Positions 10,528-22,837 of a stretch of 64,000 nucleotides of DNA are shown piece after piece (the stretch's first letter is position 1; every line of letters starts with the position of its first letter). This stretch comes from Ulota crispa (taxonomy: Eukaryota; Streptophyta; Bryopsida; Orthotrichales; Orthotrichaceae), in contig OY987243.1 in assembly GCA_963920765.1 (NCBI GenBank), forward strand, positions 5,704,001 to 5,768,000, in the 5' to 3' direction. The notes under the pieces are model-generated. The model did not search any database and had not been told where the DNA came from. It was given only the letters and a program-made list of their open reading frames with translations. A program made the position numbers and the translations under genes.

Positions 10528-12387
10528 TTTCTATCACAACGACATACATAAATAGTTTAGATGTAGAATGTAATGATGTTTAACTGTTTTCAAATAATCA
10601 AAATAACAATTTTTATAAAAATTGTAACAAAAAAATTTAAGTTAGTGAATACATGCTTTGAAAAAATATATATAACATCAAAAGTTTTAGTTCAATTTGA
10701 TATTTACAATGTTGCAATCAATCATATGAATGTTTAATGATTATTAGACTTCTTATTAAAAACTAATATGCGTGCCACTTCAAAAAGACTTCAATAATAT
10801 AACGCCAAAAATCAAAAGAACTACATATTATTATGTAATAATATGCCTTATTTATTAATTGATTGATGAGTGAAATGTCAATCCACATAATTATAAAGAA
10901 GGAGAACACATGAATATTGGTACCAATAAAGTGGTAATATATTTGGAAAGAAGAATAAATGTAGCAACAATGACAATGAGAACAATAAATGTAACAACAA
11001 ATCAACTAGAAACCTAGATTTAGAAACTCATTACAAACAATGTAGATGAAAATTTGAGCTAAAAAGGCATTTTTTCAAGTATAATATACATGAACTTGAA
11101 AACAAAGATTTATCTCTTCACTTGATAGTGTTACAAATGCAGAGTTTATAATGAAAGTCGCACCAAGAACTTCTCTACAACTAGCTAGTGTTTGCTAAAC
11201 AAAAACAACTTACAAATTATGTAGGATAGATGGAGTAGATAGACAAGTACATTTATAAAGAACTTGTAGTTTTTGACATAAAGTTTTCTATTTATAAAGC
11301 ATTACCTATAAAGCTATTTTGTAAGGAGCTACTTTTTTATTTCTATATATATACTAATTTATGTACCCGTTGTACCAACGGGGGCATTAAATAAAAAATG
11401 TAAAGAGTGCAACAATAGAAAACATAAAAGGAAGAAAATGTAAAAGATGCAACTTACATGCATGGAATGCAACTCATTAGTTGCACTCAAACTCTTTACT
11501 TTTCATCCAAAATGGGGTCTTGGAATTCTTTTATAGATATAGAAGATGTTGAGAATTACAAGTTGTTTATTGAAACTACAATCATTTTAGATTATAAGGC
11601 ACATATAGGACATCCAAAGGTGGTGTACATGATGATTTCAACTAAAACTAAATACTTATTTTAGAAGAAAAATCCTAAAACTTTGATTACAAATACGCAT
11701 CTACATAAAAACTGCATTGTTTTTGTTCCTCACACTCATTTCAAAATTGACTAAATTTCCACTACATGTGTGGTTATCAAATGCAATGGAATGACTAACT
11801 CCAATTTTTGCTTTCATATATATGCTGCAACCATGGTTGCTGCAATTATTTTATTAACTTCTCAATTAGTGTATTTTATCCAAGACACAAATTTGGCTTT
11901 CTTCTTTAAAACTTATACTACAAAAATTTAACCAACTTAATATTTCTAACGTATTACCTTGAATTTTTTGAGAGTGCATCAAAATTTCATTAGATATTCT
12001 TGTTGAACTAAAACTATTTCTTTCATGTTGCCAAATTAGTGCAAAAAAAATGCTAATTTTTTTTTTGTACTAGTTATACCATTATTAATGTTATTGAAAT
12101 AGTTGATGAAATAGTGATTCATATTTTAGAAAAGTAGCAATATGGCTTCTTACTTATAAATAAGTAATATACGTTTCTTGTTTATTTTACAAACTATTTT
12201 AATTACAACCGGTTCGGTCAATTATTTTAAGTAATTTCACTATCACGTACATCCATAGCAGTTTAACATTTCTCATAAGAGAGGGAAAACATAATAATAC
12301 TCTAAACACTCAGTTTTTAAAGAAATTAATACCGTATCATGAAATGATGAAGATTTAAATTGAGTTCATTAAACTGATCATCGATAT
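10528..12387. other. AT-rich intergenic DNA with a second Helitron-like end
   Basis: No gene was recognised. The one structured site is the hairpin at 11354-11382, listed separately. Confidence 0.4.
11354..11382 (-). mobile_element. Second Helitron-like 3' terminus
   Basis: The minus strand carries a perfect 7 bp hairpin CCCGTTG-GTA-CAACGGG followed by TACATAAATTAG and T. Hairpin sequence and spacing match the site at 8183-8211. The terminal tetramer is TTAG rather than CTRR, so this copy is imperfect. Confidence 0.4.
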
Positions 12388-12395
12388 TAGAGAAA

Positions 12396-12791
12396 GGGAA
12401 GGACTAGGGAGACACCCCTAGTTGCTAGCAAGACACCCCTATAGCTCAACCTATTAAATTTGAGATTATTTTTATGTCGAAATAAATCAAAATAGTATTT
12501 TAGTGCACATTTGCATATGCAAGAGTTGCAAACATACAATGAATATGTCTCATTTGTGACATGGTCAAGACTTAAACTTACAAAAGAAAAGAATGACTAG
12601 TTTTAACTCTTGATCATGTCACAAATGAGGCATATTTGTTATTTATTTACAATACTTGCAAATGCAAATGTGCACTAAAATATTGTTTTGATTTTATTTC
12701 TTATTTTGACATAACAATAATCTCAAATTTAATAGGTTAGGCTGTAGGGGTGTCTCCCTAGCAACTAGGCAATGTCTCCCTACGCTGTCCC
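12396..12791. mobile_element. 396 bp palindromic MITE, possibly hAT
   Basis: The two halves are inverted repeats of about 180 bp, with ends GGGAAGGACTAGGGAGACAC and GTCTCCCTACGCTGTCCC. The arms share AACCTATTAAATTTGAGATT and ATTTTAGTGCACATTTGCAT. The flanking octamers TAGAGAAA and TAGAAAAA match at 7 of 8 positions, consistent with an 8 bp hAT duplication. Confidence 0.65.
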
Positions 12792-12999
12792 TAGAAAAAA
12801 CTCCGAACAAATAGGGTTGAATATACTTTGCTCCACCACCGTTGAGATTCGAACTCTGGCTCTGTGTCTCATTGAGTATACCAAGTGCAGGCAGATCTGT
12901 TCGAGCATGGGGCAAGGAGAAGGGTAAAATTCATTTGTCGTGAAACATTACAGCAAAACCTCAGTCTGGGATTCCCCCGTGAGCATTACTGGGATTCAT

Positions 13000-15114
13000 G
13001 GGGCGTTTACACGAGCGTGCGCATATGCGTGTGCAGTGAAAAACAATACTAAACTAGGCATCCTATAATTTTGGAGTGAAAATAGAAGTGTGCAATGGGT
13101 GTGCGGTCTTGCTACCACTTTTATGTGTGTGTGGTAACAAGAAGGGTGTGCAACACAATTTTAGGGGAAGATCTTGAAGTGCCACATGTCTTTGGGTAAC
13201 TTTTTGAAGTGGCTCCACCACCCAATTCATCCCTACATGTTTCTACTTAGCCCCTAAATGCCCAAGGCCTCCAATTTGGGTGTTTACAAAACTTCGAAAT
13301 TGAATAAAACCTTATCAAATTATTAATTTTTAGTAGTTTTGTTTCAGTACAAGTTTGTTTTGAAGTCTATTTTCAACACTAAAAATCTGATTTTGAAAAT
13401 GAATGTGGAAGATTTTTATACTCAATTTTTTGTACAAGGGTGTGCACTGTGCATTGCAATCTTGGGGTTTTTAGTGTTAGAAAATCTTCAAAATGAGCTT
13501 CAAATACAATAAAGCTTGGAGACAAGCTCTACATTAGAAATTCATATAAAAAAATAGGAATAGCTTTTGAAAGCCGTATACTAATTAAAGTTAGACATGT
13601 AATGACCTTAAAGGTTTAACTCATACTTTTTTGGTGACCAATTTTTTAGATTTGACATGTGAAATGAGGATTAGAAGGCTTATAGTCACTTTTGCAATTT
13701 TAACACCCTCTTATTTAACCATTATAATTTTTCAAACTATAAGTGATAACGTTTTGTTTTACTTTTTTATGCAATTGCTAATGTGTTTAGTTTAAATGTG
13801 TATGGTTACAATTAACAAAAACTTGATGAAATTTATGAAAAGGTTGGTTGAGTGTTCATTTTCATGGGATTTCAAGAAGCTCAAAAAAGCCTTACACATT
13901 TAGAGGTTAATTTAATTACAGTGACTTGTGATCTTGACAATGTGGGGGTTTTTTTTAGTAAATTGAAAAACAAAAATACAAGGTAAAGGAGTATGGGTTG
14001 TGTTATTTTTGGCAAAAAGTATTGATAACCACAACTAATATTGAATGCTTACTTTGTTAATTCAGCTAATTTGCCATTTAACAAAAACAAAAACACAAAA
14101 ATATATTGTATTTATGATTATCTTTAATTTTATCTTTATGCATGTCATTGCATTTATGTTTATATTCATGTATTTTTAAAATTTTATTCACATGTATATA
14201 TTTCTGTTTATATATATTCATGTTATTATATGTATTAACTCTTTCAGTCTTCACCCTTGTGTAGGTTGCACAAGTTTGCAAAAAAACTATACAAATTTCC
14301 ACTAAAAGGGATCTTTCAAAATTTTATTTATTTATTTTGTTTGCCAAGTTATGGTATACTATACATTACAACGCATACCAAATACGAAACATCTAATATG
14401 AATTGCACAAAAAAACAAAGGGAATTGATATGTGCACACTCGGGGTTTGATATACGCACAATGGAGGAGACGATAAATCTTAGGTATATTCACCATCAAC
14501 AAGGTAAATTTGGAAAATTTGAATTTAGATTTGGATGTAGAGACCTTGATTTAGTCTAAAACCACAAAGAAAGATATAATTGAACAACACCTTGTGGAAA
14601 AGCTTAGTTTTTTTACAAATAAGGATAAAAGTAATAATTTGGCCCCTAGCTAAGTTTTACCAATGGATGTAGTTCAATTGTATCATTTTTTGTGGTTCTA
14701 AACTAAACCAAGGTCTCTAAATCCAAATCCAAATTCAAATTTTCCCAATTTACCTTGTCAACTCATGATAAATATCTAAGATTTACCCCTCCCCCGGTGT
14801 GCATATATCAAACCCTAGGTGTGCACATATAAATTCCCAAAAACAATCATAGTTGAAATGTCATTTAATTCACTTAAAGTTGGTAGGAACCCATTATGAA
14901 TTAAGAGTTTTTATTTTCAGAAATTATAGGCATTAAAAGTGAAAGCAACTCTTGACATGCTTCTAATGAATTTACAAAATGGAATTACCCTTCTACTTAC
15001 CCATGTGTGTGCAACAAGTGGAAACAAAAAACGCGTATGCATGGGTGTGCATGCGTGTGCAGTTCCAGGAGGGTTGCATCTGCATACGCTTTTGCATACT
15101 TGTGTAAACACCCC
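13000..15114. mobile_element. 2.1 kb terminal-inverted-repeat element
   Basis: The ends are GGGGCGTTTACACGAG and its counterpart CTTGTGTAAACACCCC. Similarity continues inward through TGC- and GCGT-rich sequence. A 5 bp direct repeat TTCAT flanks it (12995-12999 and 15115-15119). No transposase frame is seen. It carries the nested MITE at 14420-14838. The superfamily is unassigned. Confidence 0.6.
14420..14838. mobile_element. 419 bp MITE with GGGAATTGATATGTGCACAC ends
   Basis: The ends are GGGAATTGATATGTGCACAC and GTGCACATATAAATTCCC, and the halves are long inverted repeats. The flanking 9-mers AAAAACAAA and AAAAACAAT match at 8 of 9, which would fit a MULE-like duplication. A second copy is at 48583-48966. 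Confidence 0.65.
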
Positions 15115-15311
15115 TTCATATGAGCTCCTTATGTAATGTGAGACTCCATTCTTTTACACAAAATTTTACTGTATCGTAAGTTCCAGCTGGGATGTTTGGC
15201 ATTCATATCCCAAGCAGATTCAATTGGAGAAATAGGAAGAGTTTTGCAAGAAGAGTAACCAAGAATTACAGATTCTTTCATCCAAGAAAACCTACTTAAC
15301 CAAGGATTATG

Positions 15312-15765
15312 TATAGGGCAATGCCCAAAGAGGAGGGGATTGGGGGAAAAAAGGTGTTGACAAGGAGGGCAGAGCTTGACAAGAAGGTGTTTTTTTCCCC
15401 GCAATTCCCAACGACAAAGGCGTTGCCTAACATAAATCACAAACTGAAAAGGATGAGAAGTTGAGGATGAGAGTTGAAGCCAGATAAAAAATCCGTAATG
15501 CCCAATTATGCAAGAAACCTTGCAGAATTGAGCATTACACTGCATAAGCCTCCTAGGAACTGAACAGTTAGTTTCTCGGGAGTGGTTTATGGATTTGTCA
15601 TTCACAAATTCATAGATTCATCCAAGTATCCAATGGTTGTTTACGCCAGGCAATGTTGTCGTAGTTGAGGATTGCGGGAAAAAAAGAGTCTCCTCGTCAA
15701 GCTCCGCCTTCCTTTCAGCCTTTTTTTCCTACAATTCCCTCCTTGAACATTGCCCTATAAGGTAA
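15312..15765. repeat. Inverted pair of repeat fragments, possibly LINE-derived
   Basis: Sequence at about 15312-15440 recurs inverted at about 15640-15765, with shared blocks around TATAGGGCAATG and GAGCTTGAC. The minus-strand frame through the first arm (15129-15605, 158 codons) reads LCRWELRGKKHLL, then CPPCQ, then GHCP. This vaguely resembles the zinc-binding tail after plant LINE reverse transcriptases. No reverse transcriptase is seen. The pairing is clear; the LINE link is weak. Confidence 0.35.
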
Positions 15766-16301
15766 GAGGCTCATGAACCGACTACCTAAGGGCTGAAATT
15801 GAATTTTGGGGAGGTGAAACTTCTTAAAATATTTTTCAATAAATTTTCCTTGAAGGACAAGAGGAATTGGCATCTAACTCAAGTTGTTTTGTACTTTATA
15901 GAGCAATGTGGAATTAGTTATGAAATTTTGAAGTGGAAAGGTCATAGAGCTCTAAAACTGCCCACCTCTTCAAATGTACATCCTTTGTACATTTCCGAGA
16001 GGCTATGAATAAGACATGTACTGGCAGAGTTCATTTGGGGAGGTGAGCGGTTTTGGTGCCCTAACAAAGTTTGAGCCTCCTACCTTTACATACAACACAT
16101 GTTGAGAATTTTTTTTGTAAACATGCTTGTGTTTGTCTATCCATTGCTATGAGATTAAAATCACACTAATTGTTGACATTGACAACATTGAAAATAAGTG
16201 CCATTGACAGATGTTGAGATCATGTGTGTGTTTCATTGGAAATGACAAGTAGACGTGTTGTTGCAACAATATTGCTTGTCCATGTGATAATGCATTGCAT
16301 T

Positions 16302-16615
16302 CAAGAGCATCTTCTACCACGTGTCAATTGAAGCTTTTGGAAACTAGGTTTGGAGGGGGACGGAAGCAACAAGTAGCACAACAGGTGTGAAGTTCCCCTG
16401 CAATCCAGAGGGTTTCAGGGCCTACATTAGCATTACAACAAACCGTAGTGGTACATCTGGCTACGCATCGTGAACAATGCTTGACAAGGACTGTGAAGGG
16501 GACCTAAAGAAACCTCAAATCTAACATGAATGTGACTAAACCTAAATGACCCCACACCTACACATTGACAAATACAATATTATTGGAAACTTAAATCGCA
16601 AAAATCTTTACTAGT
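16302..16615 (-). mobile_element. Diverged copy of the 47000-47495 MITE
   Basis: It starts GAGCATCTTCTACCACG. Blocks such as GAAGTTCCCCTGCAATCC and AACTAGGTTTGGAGG match the reverse complement of 47000-47495 through most of its length, with substantial divergence. It is therefore an older Harbinger-type copy. Bases 15766-16301 show nothing recognisable. Confidence 0.55.
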
Positions 16616-16858
16616 AGAACGCAAAGTGCTCATTTGGTGGGTGGCAGGAGAACAGCTCTAGTAAAAGGATCGGCTTGCACAACGTAGTGAATTTATCACT
16701 TGGTTTCATCCAAGTCTCAGAAATTCATATCAAATCTGAAGATTCATCCGCTCATGGGTTTGGTTTTTCTGTTCATCCATTGGTCCCATCATACACAACC
16801 CAAAATGCAAGCACGTAAGGACCATGTCAAGAAATACATCAATCAAATCTGTGCACAA

Positions 16859-17248
16859 TGCATTTAGGGTGCATTGACAGTTAGGATACCTTATCCTAGA
16901 AAGGGTTACCATATGACTCATCATTTGGTCATGTGAAGGTGCATGTAACTCTCAAAAACGTGTTATTCATTATGAATACTCTTTAAAAAACATAAAATTC
17001 AAAAATTTTAAAATGTCGCTTTTTTTCAATTCAATGAACAACACTTTTTAGGTACTTGAATTTCACATGGTCTATAACTTAGATAACGATAGCTGGTTTT
17101 TTTGTAGCATCATTGGTGTGCCAAATCCTTCAAAAAAAATTGTAGCACTACTTATTGATGAAACTTATTATACTGTACCAGCACCAAATATTTATATAGT
17201 GTAAAATGTGGAGAATTTAGTGTGGGCATCTGGGGCAACCTAAATGCA
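16859..17248. mobile_element. TGCATTTAGG...CCTAAATGCA MITE
   Basis: The terminal repeats are TGCATTTAGGGTGC and GGGCAACCTAAATGCA. The same family occurs twice in tandem in NPF intron 2 (28226-29048). Confidence 0.5.
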
Positions 17249-17691
17249 ATATTCTATGTATGCTCCACTTACTTGGCATGAGTGAAGTGATGGATTAAAG
17301 GAGAAATATAAAAAATACCCCTCAATTTTTTCAAAATATCAAATATATCCCTTTATTGTTTGAAATGTCAAAAATACTCTTGGCTGTGTGTAGGAATATC
17401 AAGCATACTCCTAGTTCTTTGGGACCTTCGATTATTATGAAATATCAAATACATTTTTGCATTATTTGAATCATAAAAAATACCCCTAATTCTCTTGTGC
17501 CTCTTTTTGCAAATTTTTATAAATACTTAGATGGTATTGGAAAGTACAAAAAATAGATGTAAGTTGAATGCAAGCCAAAATTTGGAAGCAAGCTCTTTAA
17601 GCTCTATATAGGGTGTTTGCATGTAAGTCTATTGTGATCAAAGCCATTGCATTGATCAAATAGTGATTTGTATTGTCATTTTGATATTTAA

Positions 17692-18584
17692 CCCCTAAAG
17701 GCTTTTGAGTGAGTTTTCACCAAAATCGCTCCAAAACTGCCATTTTTAGTACAAATACCAAATTTTAGAAAAAATCATTTTTGGACACATGTAGATCTTA
17801 TAGTACTAGTTTTGGAAGATGCGAATAAATCAGAAATTTCTACCATGTAGGTTGTTGGATATTTGAGTTTGACTTGACAAAAAACCATTTTTTGTCTCTA
17901 CAAATACTTGGGCAACTGCACTTCATAAGGTCATAAATGGTTGTATCTCTTTGGATTCATTCTTCAAAGCAAGTTGGGTACACACTTTGAAAATTTTCAA
18001 ATCATTTGGAATTGTACAACACATGGGAAAAAAATAGTAAGCAAATAGAAATAGAGAATGATTCAAAACATTGAATTGTTAAGAATTTAATTATGAAAAT
18101 AAAAAATACCAATCCCAATGGTTATAAAGTGTAATAAAAAATCTACATGCTATGGCTTCATTTTTTCCAAAAAGATTGAAAATTGAGTCAAATAAAAGAC
18201 TTCAAAGTTTATTTTAGAATAGAGGACCCATGTCTACCCGCAAACAAAAAAAATCCTCATAATTATCATCTGATTGATCAAAATGGAATGATATCTAACT
18301 TACCACATATGTATAAATCTAAAAAACCAATCTAAAAAATTTAAAAAAATGTTATTTAAAAAAAAAATTGAGCTGCACAAGCTGCCTAATCAACAAAGAA
18401 AACTACATATCATGTAATAAATTTTGAACCATATAGTCAAAAGTTATGAATCTTGTTGGACTTTAAAGCTACTCCTTGGGCACATCATGTGTGAAACTTT
18501 CAAAGACAAAAAATGAAAAGCCGTTTATAATGAGCTGCTCAAGATTGCTACATTGCCAAAAAACATTGTTTGGACCTTTAGGGG
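17692..18584 (-). mobile_element. Complete T1 TTAA element (893 bp)
   Basis: It is flanked by TTAA on both sides (17688-17691, 18585-18588), with termini CCCCTAAAGG and CCTTTAGGGG. Internal blocks match the reverse complement of 59349-60258. No coding capacity. Confidence 0.8.
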
Positions 18585-18694
18585 TTAAAGTGTTACTTTT
18601 TTAGCTACCTACCTTACCAAATAGGAAATATGGTTACAATCGGCAGCTATTGTAATTATTGTTATTTCTCCTACAATTAAATAAATTGCTGTAT

Positions 18695-19366
18695 GAGCAT
18701 CTGCAATGCAATTGGTAACAATCCCGATATACGAAGTTTGGTCTTATAATAGACAACAAGTTATATCATTATATTTTTTATGATTTGAAGGGCATTGAAA
18801 ATGTTATTGTGAAAACGTCACTACAAGAGAGTAGCATTAGTTTGGACATTCTTAGTCAATTAGGGCACCTTGATTAGGACACTTTTCCGTCAATTTGGAC
18901 ATGTTTTTGTCAAAAAATTTCAATTTGGACATTTTAGTCAATTTGGACATGTCAAGACAATTTTTCTTGTAGTGTGTAATAAAATTTGGATTTGGACATT
19001 GATTGATTTAGATACATGTATCAACCGTTAGCTAGCTTCCAAAAATTTAGAAGTCTCTTTAAATCAAGCCTAGAAAAGGAAAATTTAACCAAGGAGACAA
19101 TTGGAATGTCATTGTACCATTCTCTTGCCTAAATTTTCCTTATTTGGGCTTGATTTGAAACGACTTCTAAATCTTTTGGAAGCTGGCTAACATTTGATGA
19201 GATGTATCTAAATGAGTCAATGTCCAAAACCAAGTTTTATCACGTTTTCATAAAAATATTTTCAATGCCCTTCAAATCATAAATGAACAATTTTTGAAAT
19301 TTATTGTATATTAAAAGACCGGACTTAATGTACTGGGCCTCTATGCCGGGTGCATTGCAGATGCCC
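18695..19366. mobile_element. 672 bp palindromic MITE with nested CACTA MITE
   Basis: The outer ends are GAGCATCTGCAATGCA and TGCATTGCAGATGCCC. The arms are inverted repeats sharing ATGATTTGAAGGGCATTGAA. The left arm is interrupted by the CACTA MITE at 18819-18974. Confidence 0.65.
18819..18974. mobile_element. 156 bp CACTA MITE (nested)
   Basis: It begins CACTACAAGAGAGTAGC and ends TTTTTCTTGTAGTG. The flanking triplets are CGT and TGT (2 of 3). The right arm of the host MITE reads AAAACGTGATAAAAC with no insert, giving an empty-site comparison. It is a relative of 4355-4505. Confidence 0.8.
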
Positions 19367-19428
19367 TAATAAATGGTAATTTGCTTTTTGTTTTTTGCAT
19401 TTTATGAGACATCGGAGTGGTTGAATAA

Positions 19429-19550
19429 GGATATGTTCACACTTGGTGTTAGGAGATATATTAGCAACATGAATGCAATCTAAAAGTGTGTCCAAATACA
19501 TCTAATTTTCCTTCACTACTACCCCTCCTAACACCAAATGTGAACATACA
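19429..19550. mobile_element. ~120 bp MITE, GGATATGTTCACA ends
   Basis: The left end GGATATGTTCACACTTGGTG complements the right end CACCAAATGTGAACATAC. A relative with the same core (ATGAATGCAATCTAAAAG) sits in NPF intron 6 at 36179-36287. Confidence 0.55.
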
Positions 19551-21256
19551 AGTTCCGGGAGTGGGGCACTGGGGCAAACAAAAGTGATCTGCCTTGCCTC
19601 TAATCCAACACAAGATTTTTGGAATTAATGAGGGATTTGTGGCACTAAACTACAGTTGTGCCGTTGCTATTGATTTCAAGGGAGGACTTGTTGGTCAAGT
19701 GCCGGCATGGCCAACCCAAATTTGCCAATTGTGCATCCCCTTGGGAGCGACTTCTGAGGTTGCCTTGCCATGGCAACAGCTCCGAGAAAATCCGGCTCAT
19801 TCAAAAAAATCTTTGAACATGCAGCAATAAACTCAACTCAAAAATCAAACATACGGAGGAAAAGGCATCCTCTCTGGCCACATCAAACACTCAAAACCCA
19901 ATTGCAACTTCATATTCGCAGTTTATAACCGGCACTTTGCACTCGAAGCAACCCTAATTTAGCTCCCGGATTGCAGGCAAGTGGGCGACTGGGCGTTGGG
20001 TAGCTCACCCAAATTTGGCACTCTCCTGTGGTTTGTGGAATTTGGGAAACACAACCAAGCCCCAATGATCGCGCCATTCAAGGCGACGCTTTGGTGCAAG
20101 ACTACAAGTGCTCCCGTCATGGATTTATGGTGGAGCTAGGCTTTGAAGGCAATGCAGAATCCTTGTAGTAACTTGCTAGAGCATTCAACATTGCAACATC
20201 AGCGCTACCTCCTCGATTTAGCCATTTTGCCTGGCGCGCAACGTGCATGATAGGATTTTGCCAGGAGTGCACTTTGGAACGTTGGGGGTTGGGTCAATGG
20301 TAGGGTTTGTTATCACGGCACTTGCTTTGCCAAAGCCGTTGTGCACTCATCAGCCCACCGACAGGGTGAGCATCTGCCCTATCTTATAACATTCAGTGTT
20401 TTGCTCGGTTTCTAAAATTGGGCCCCTGATCAGGTACATGTGGGCAACAATTTCTTTTGAATTTTTTGGTTTGGCCATACCCATGTGTATTTGTCGATGC
20501 TATGATATGACATCTAGGGTAAACTTTGGTTTTTGGTGAAGGATTTTCCAGTGACTTGTCTTGGGGATCTTGGTTCTGTCACACCACAATGGATTGGTGG
20601 AGACCCGATGGAATTCCAGTCATCTCTCGACATTTGTGTTCGTGTTTAGGTAGAGATGAAGTTGCGGACTCGACGTGGGCCTTATGGTGATGGTGCCGGT
20701 GCATTCTTGCAGGGATGAGTCGGTGACGGTGGGTGCGCACCGATAGATGTACGGCAAAGAGAGGCTCGTAGGCGGTCTTGTGTTATTTCGGACCAGACCT
20801 CTCGTGTGTTGTCGCAGTTGCGTCGGCTATCAAGGACACAAACAGTGCGCTGCTCACAATTTTGGATAAAAGGCTGAGCGGTAAGATCCTTTATAACTCG
20901 GATACTGCATTGTGGTGTGATTCCTTCGCGGCATTACACGCCAACTTCGTTTCACCTTTTTCTAAATCGTAGTCTTGCAGACGCATTATTATCATCCAAA
21001 GTTTTCAAACTGGTTGTTAGAGAGAAGGTTGGGTGGGATTGAAATGGTTTGAGTGTATTGGTGATCCTTGCTGAAGCAGGGAATGGTCACAGTCGGTGCA
21101 CGGACGTAGTTCTTGCTGCGGTATCTGAGAGTGTTTAGCTGGTGGCGTGGTTTTTTGCAGTGAAAAGGACGGAAACACAGCTACCTTCAAGTCTCGTTCA
21201 AGAGACGCCGAGGATATTCGGTCAGGTCATCACCAAGATTTACCCTCCAGCGCAGC
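19551..21256. other. Intergenic DNA upstream of DUF1677 gene
   Basis: GC content rises from about 19.6 kb towards the gene. Several short open frames exist, none recognisable. It probably contains the promoter and 5' untranslated region of the gene at 21257, but no TATA box was identified with confidence. Confidence 0.4.
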
Positions 21257-21832
21257 ATGGGTACTGGCCAAGTGGAGCTCATGACCATGACTCAGGTCTG
21301 CACGTTCGTGCGACCCAAGAGCTTAGGAAGATCACAGAGTTTCAAGGATCACCACTTGCGGAAGACGCCCACTGACATAGCCGACATCGTGGAGAGCCTC
21401 TCCAAGATCACGTTCACGGTGAAGGAGGAAGACGAGGAGGAGAAGGAGGAGCAAGAAGAGTACAAGGCCAAGTGTGACTGCTGTGGATTGCTGGAAGAGT
21501 GCACACCCGGCTACGTTGCGCGCATGAGAGCCACCTTCTTTGGGAAGCTCGTGTGTGGGCTGTGTGCGGAAGCCGTGAAGGAGGAGCGGATGCGCATGGG
21601 TCCGGAGACTTCCATGGAGGAAGCCCTGTATGCGCACATGAAGATCTGCTTCAAGTTCAACTTCACTCGGCAAGGCCCTGCAGCTGATTTGGCCCAAGCC
21701 ATGCGTCAGGTTCTGCGAAGGGATATCGAGCTTGGTGCTCATGCTAAGCCCAAAGGTCAGATGTGGCAGCGAGCTGGGCTTTCTCGGAGCGAAACGTTTA
21801 GCAACCGTGGCGGACGCCAGAGTATCCCATGA
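21257..21832 (+). CDS. DUF1677 family protein
   Basis: This is a single-exon frame of 191 residues. The core at residues 72-105 has the spacing of the plant DUF1677 family: CDCCGLLEECTP (Cys 73, 75, 76, 82), then FFGKLVCGLCAEAV (Cys 100, 103). It continues into the typical helical tail EEALYAHMKIC and AMRQVLRRD (148-156). The cysteines suggest a small metal-binding fold. The biochemical function of the family is not established. An acidic tract (Glu/Asp-rich, residues 57-69) precedes the core. The start at 21257 is the first ATG; ATGs at residues 9 and 11 are alternatives. No signal peptide or membrane segment is seen. The long minus-strand frame over it (21332-21973) is a shadow. Composition is GC-rich, unlike its surroundings, as expected for a live coding exon. 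Confidence 0.85.
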   Translation: MGTGQVELMTMTQVCTFVRPKSLGRSQSFKDHHLRKTPTDIADIVESLSKITFTVKEEDEEEKEEQEEYKAKCDCCGLLEECTPGYVARMRATFFGKLVCGLCAEAVKEERMRMGPETSMEEALYAHMKICFKFNFTRQGPAADLAQAMRQVLRRDIELGAHAKPKGQMWQRAGLSRSETFSNRGGRQSIP

Positions 21833-22837
21833 GAGTAACATACGCACCTTATTTTTCAAAGAAAAGGTGGCATTTGTCAAAACCACTCGCATTTGTTTAC
21901 GGATACGAATATATCTCAGGACTCCGCATCTGTGATAAGGCTTTTGGAGCCTTTCTCTGGGATGCTGCGCCAAGTTTGGAATTGGCTATGTCGCTAAAAT
22001 TCGAGTCATCCCACGGCATTCTATCTGCAAGGACAATGCGCTCCAATTCAAGGCCCAGCACGAAGGAACGTGTGAGGATAACTGAAGCGGTTTTTCAGGC
22101 TTCATGATTTGAACCTTGCAGGCCTCTGCACTGAGGTCTGAGGATGTTGAATACCATCAAAGCATTAGCCCTACCTGCATCAATTAGCACACGGGATCAG
22201 GGGACCTGAACTGATTTCCCCGTGCTGCAGATAATGTGGACAATACCAATATGCCGTCGCCGGGGAGGATTTCACTGTGGGTGGGCTTCAAACAAGTCGT
22301 TATCTGTCCTGTGTCTTGACACCCTGGTGTTTGTAGTTAAGTCAAGCATTTCAAGATGGATTCTTCGTTCAGCTTGACATATGTAGACTAGCACTGGATG
22401 ATCACCATTTACGGGGATTCATACCAAACACAGTGGAGAAAGTGTTGAAATCACAGTCAGATCTTTTTAGGGAGCCTGTAATGTGTAGGTTAAGTCAAGT
22501 CTCTTGACTTTCCTCCTGCTCCTTCACAGCATTTTACGGTTCGCAAGTGACAAAACATTGGTTCTATTTTGCTTTCGACTTGATGTTAATAAATGCATCG
22601 ATTGATGCAGAACGAGATATTCTCCAAGTCTCATGGTCCTCTGCGGTATTCAGGGTTGTTTACACTGGACCTGTGCTCACACTCATTGCAACCATTCCGA
22701 CTGGACTACGTCGGGAGGTGAGTTTCAGATTCGTGAGTTTGTGTTGTTTGGTTGATATGGATTGCGTTGCTTAGTGGAGAGACGTTCTTCATCCGGGAAT
22801 CTGGAAGGAAGCCAAGACATATTAACTTAACCCTTAA
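21833..22837. other. 3' flank of DUF1677 gene
   Basis: It probably includes the 3' untranslated region. No further gene was recognised; the small frame at 22547-22774 has no recognisable motif. Confidence 0.35.

Noticed and set aside
12800-12920. tRNA-like sequence on the minus strand (GAGTTCGAATCTC resembling a B box)
   Set aside because: No convincing A box at the right spacing and no cloverleaf; too weak to list as a feature.
21332-21973. 213-codon minus-strand frame
   Set aside because: It is the antisense shadow of the DUF1677 gene.
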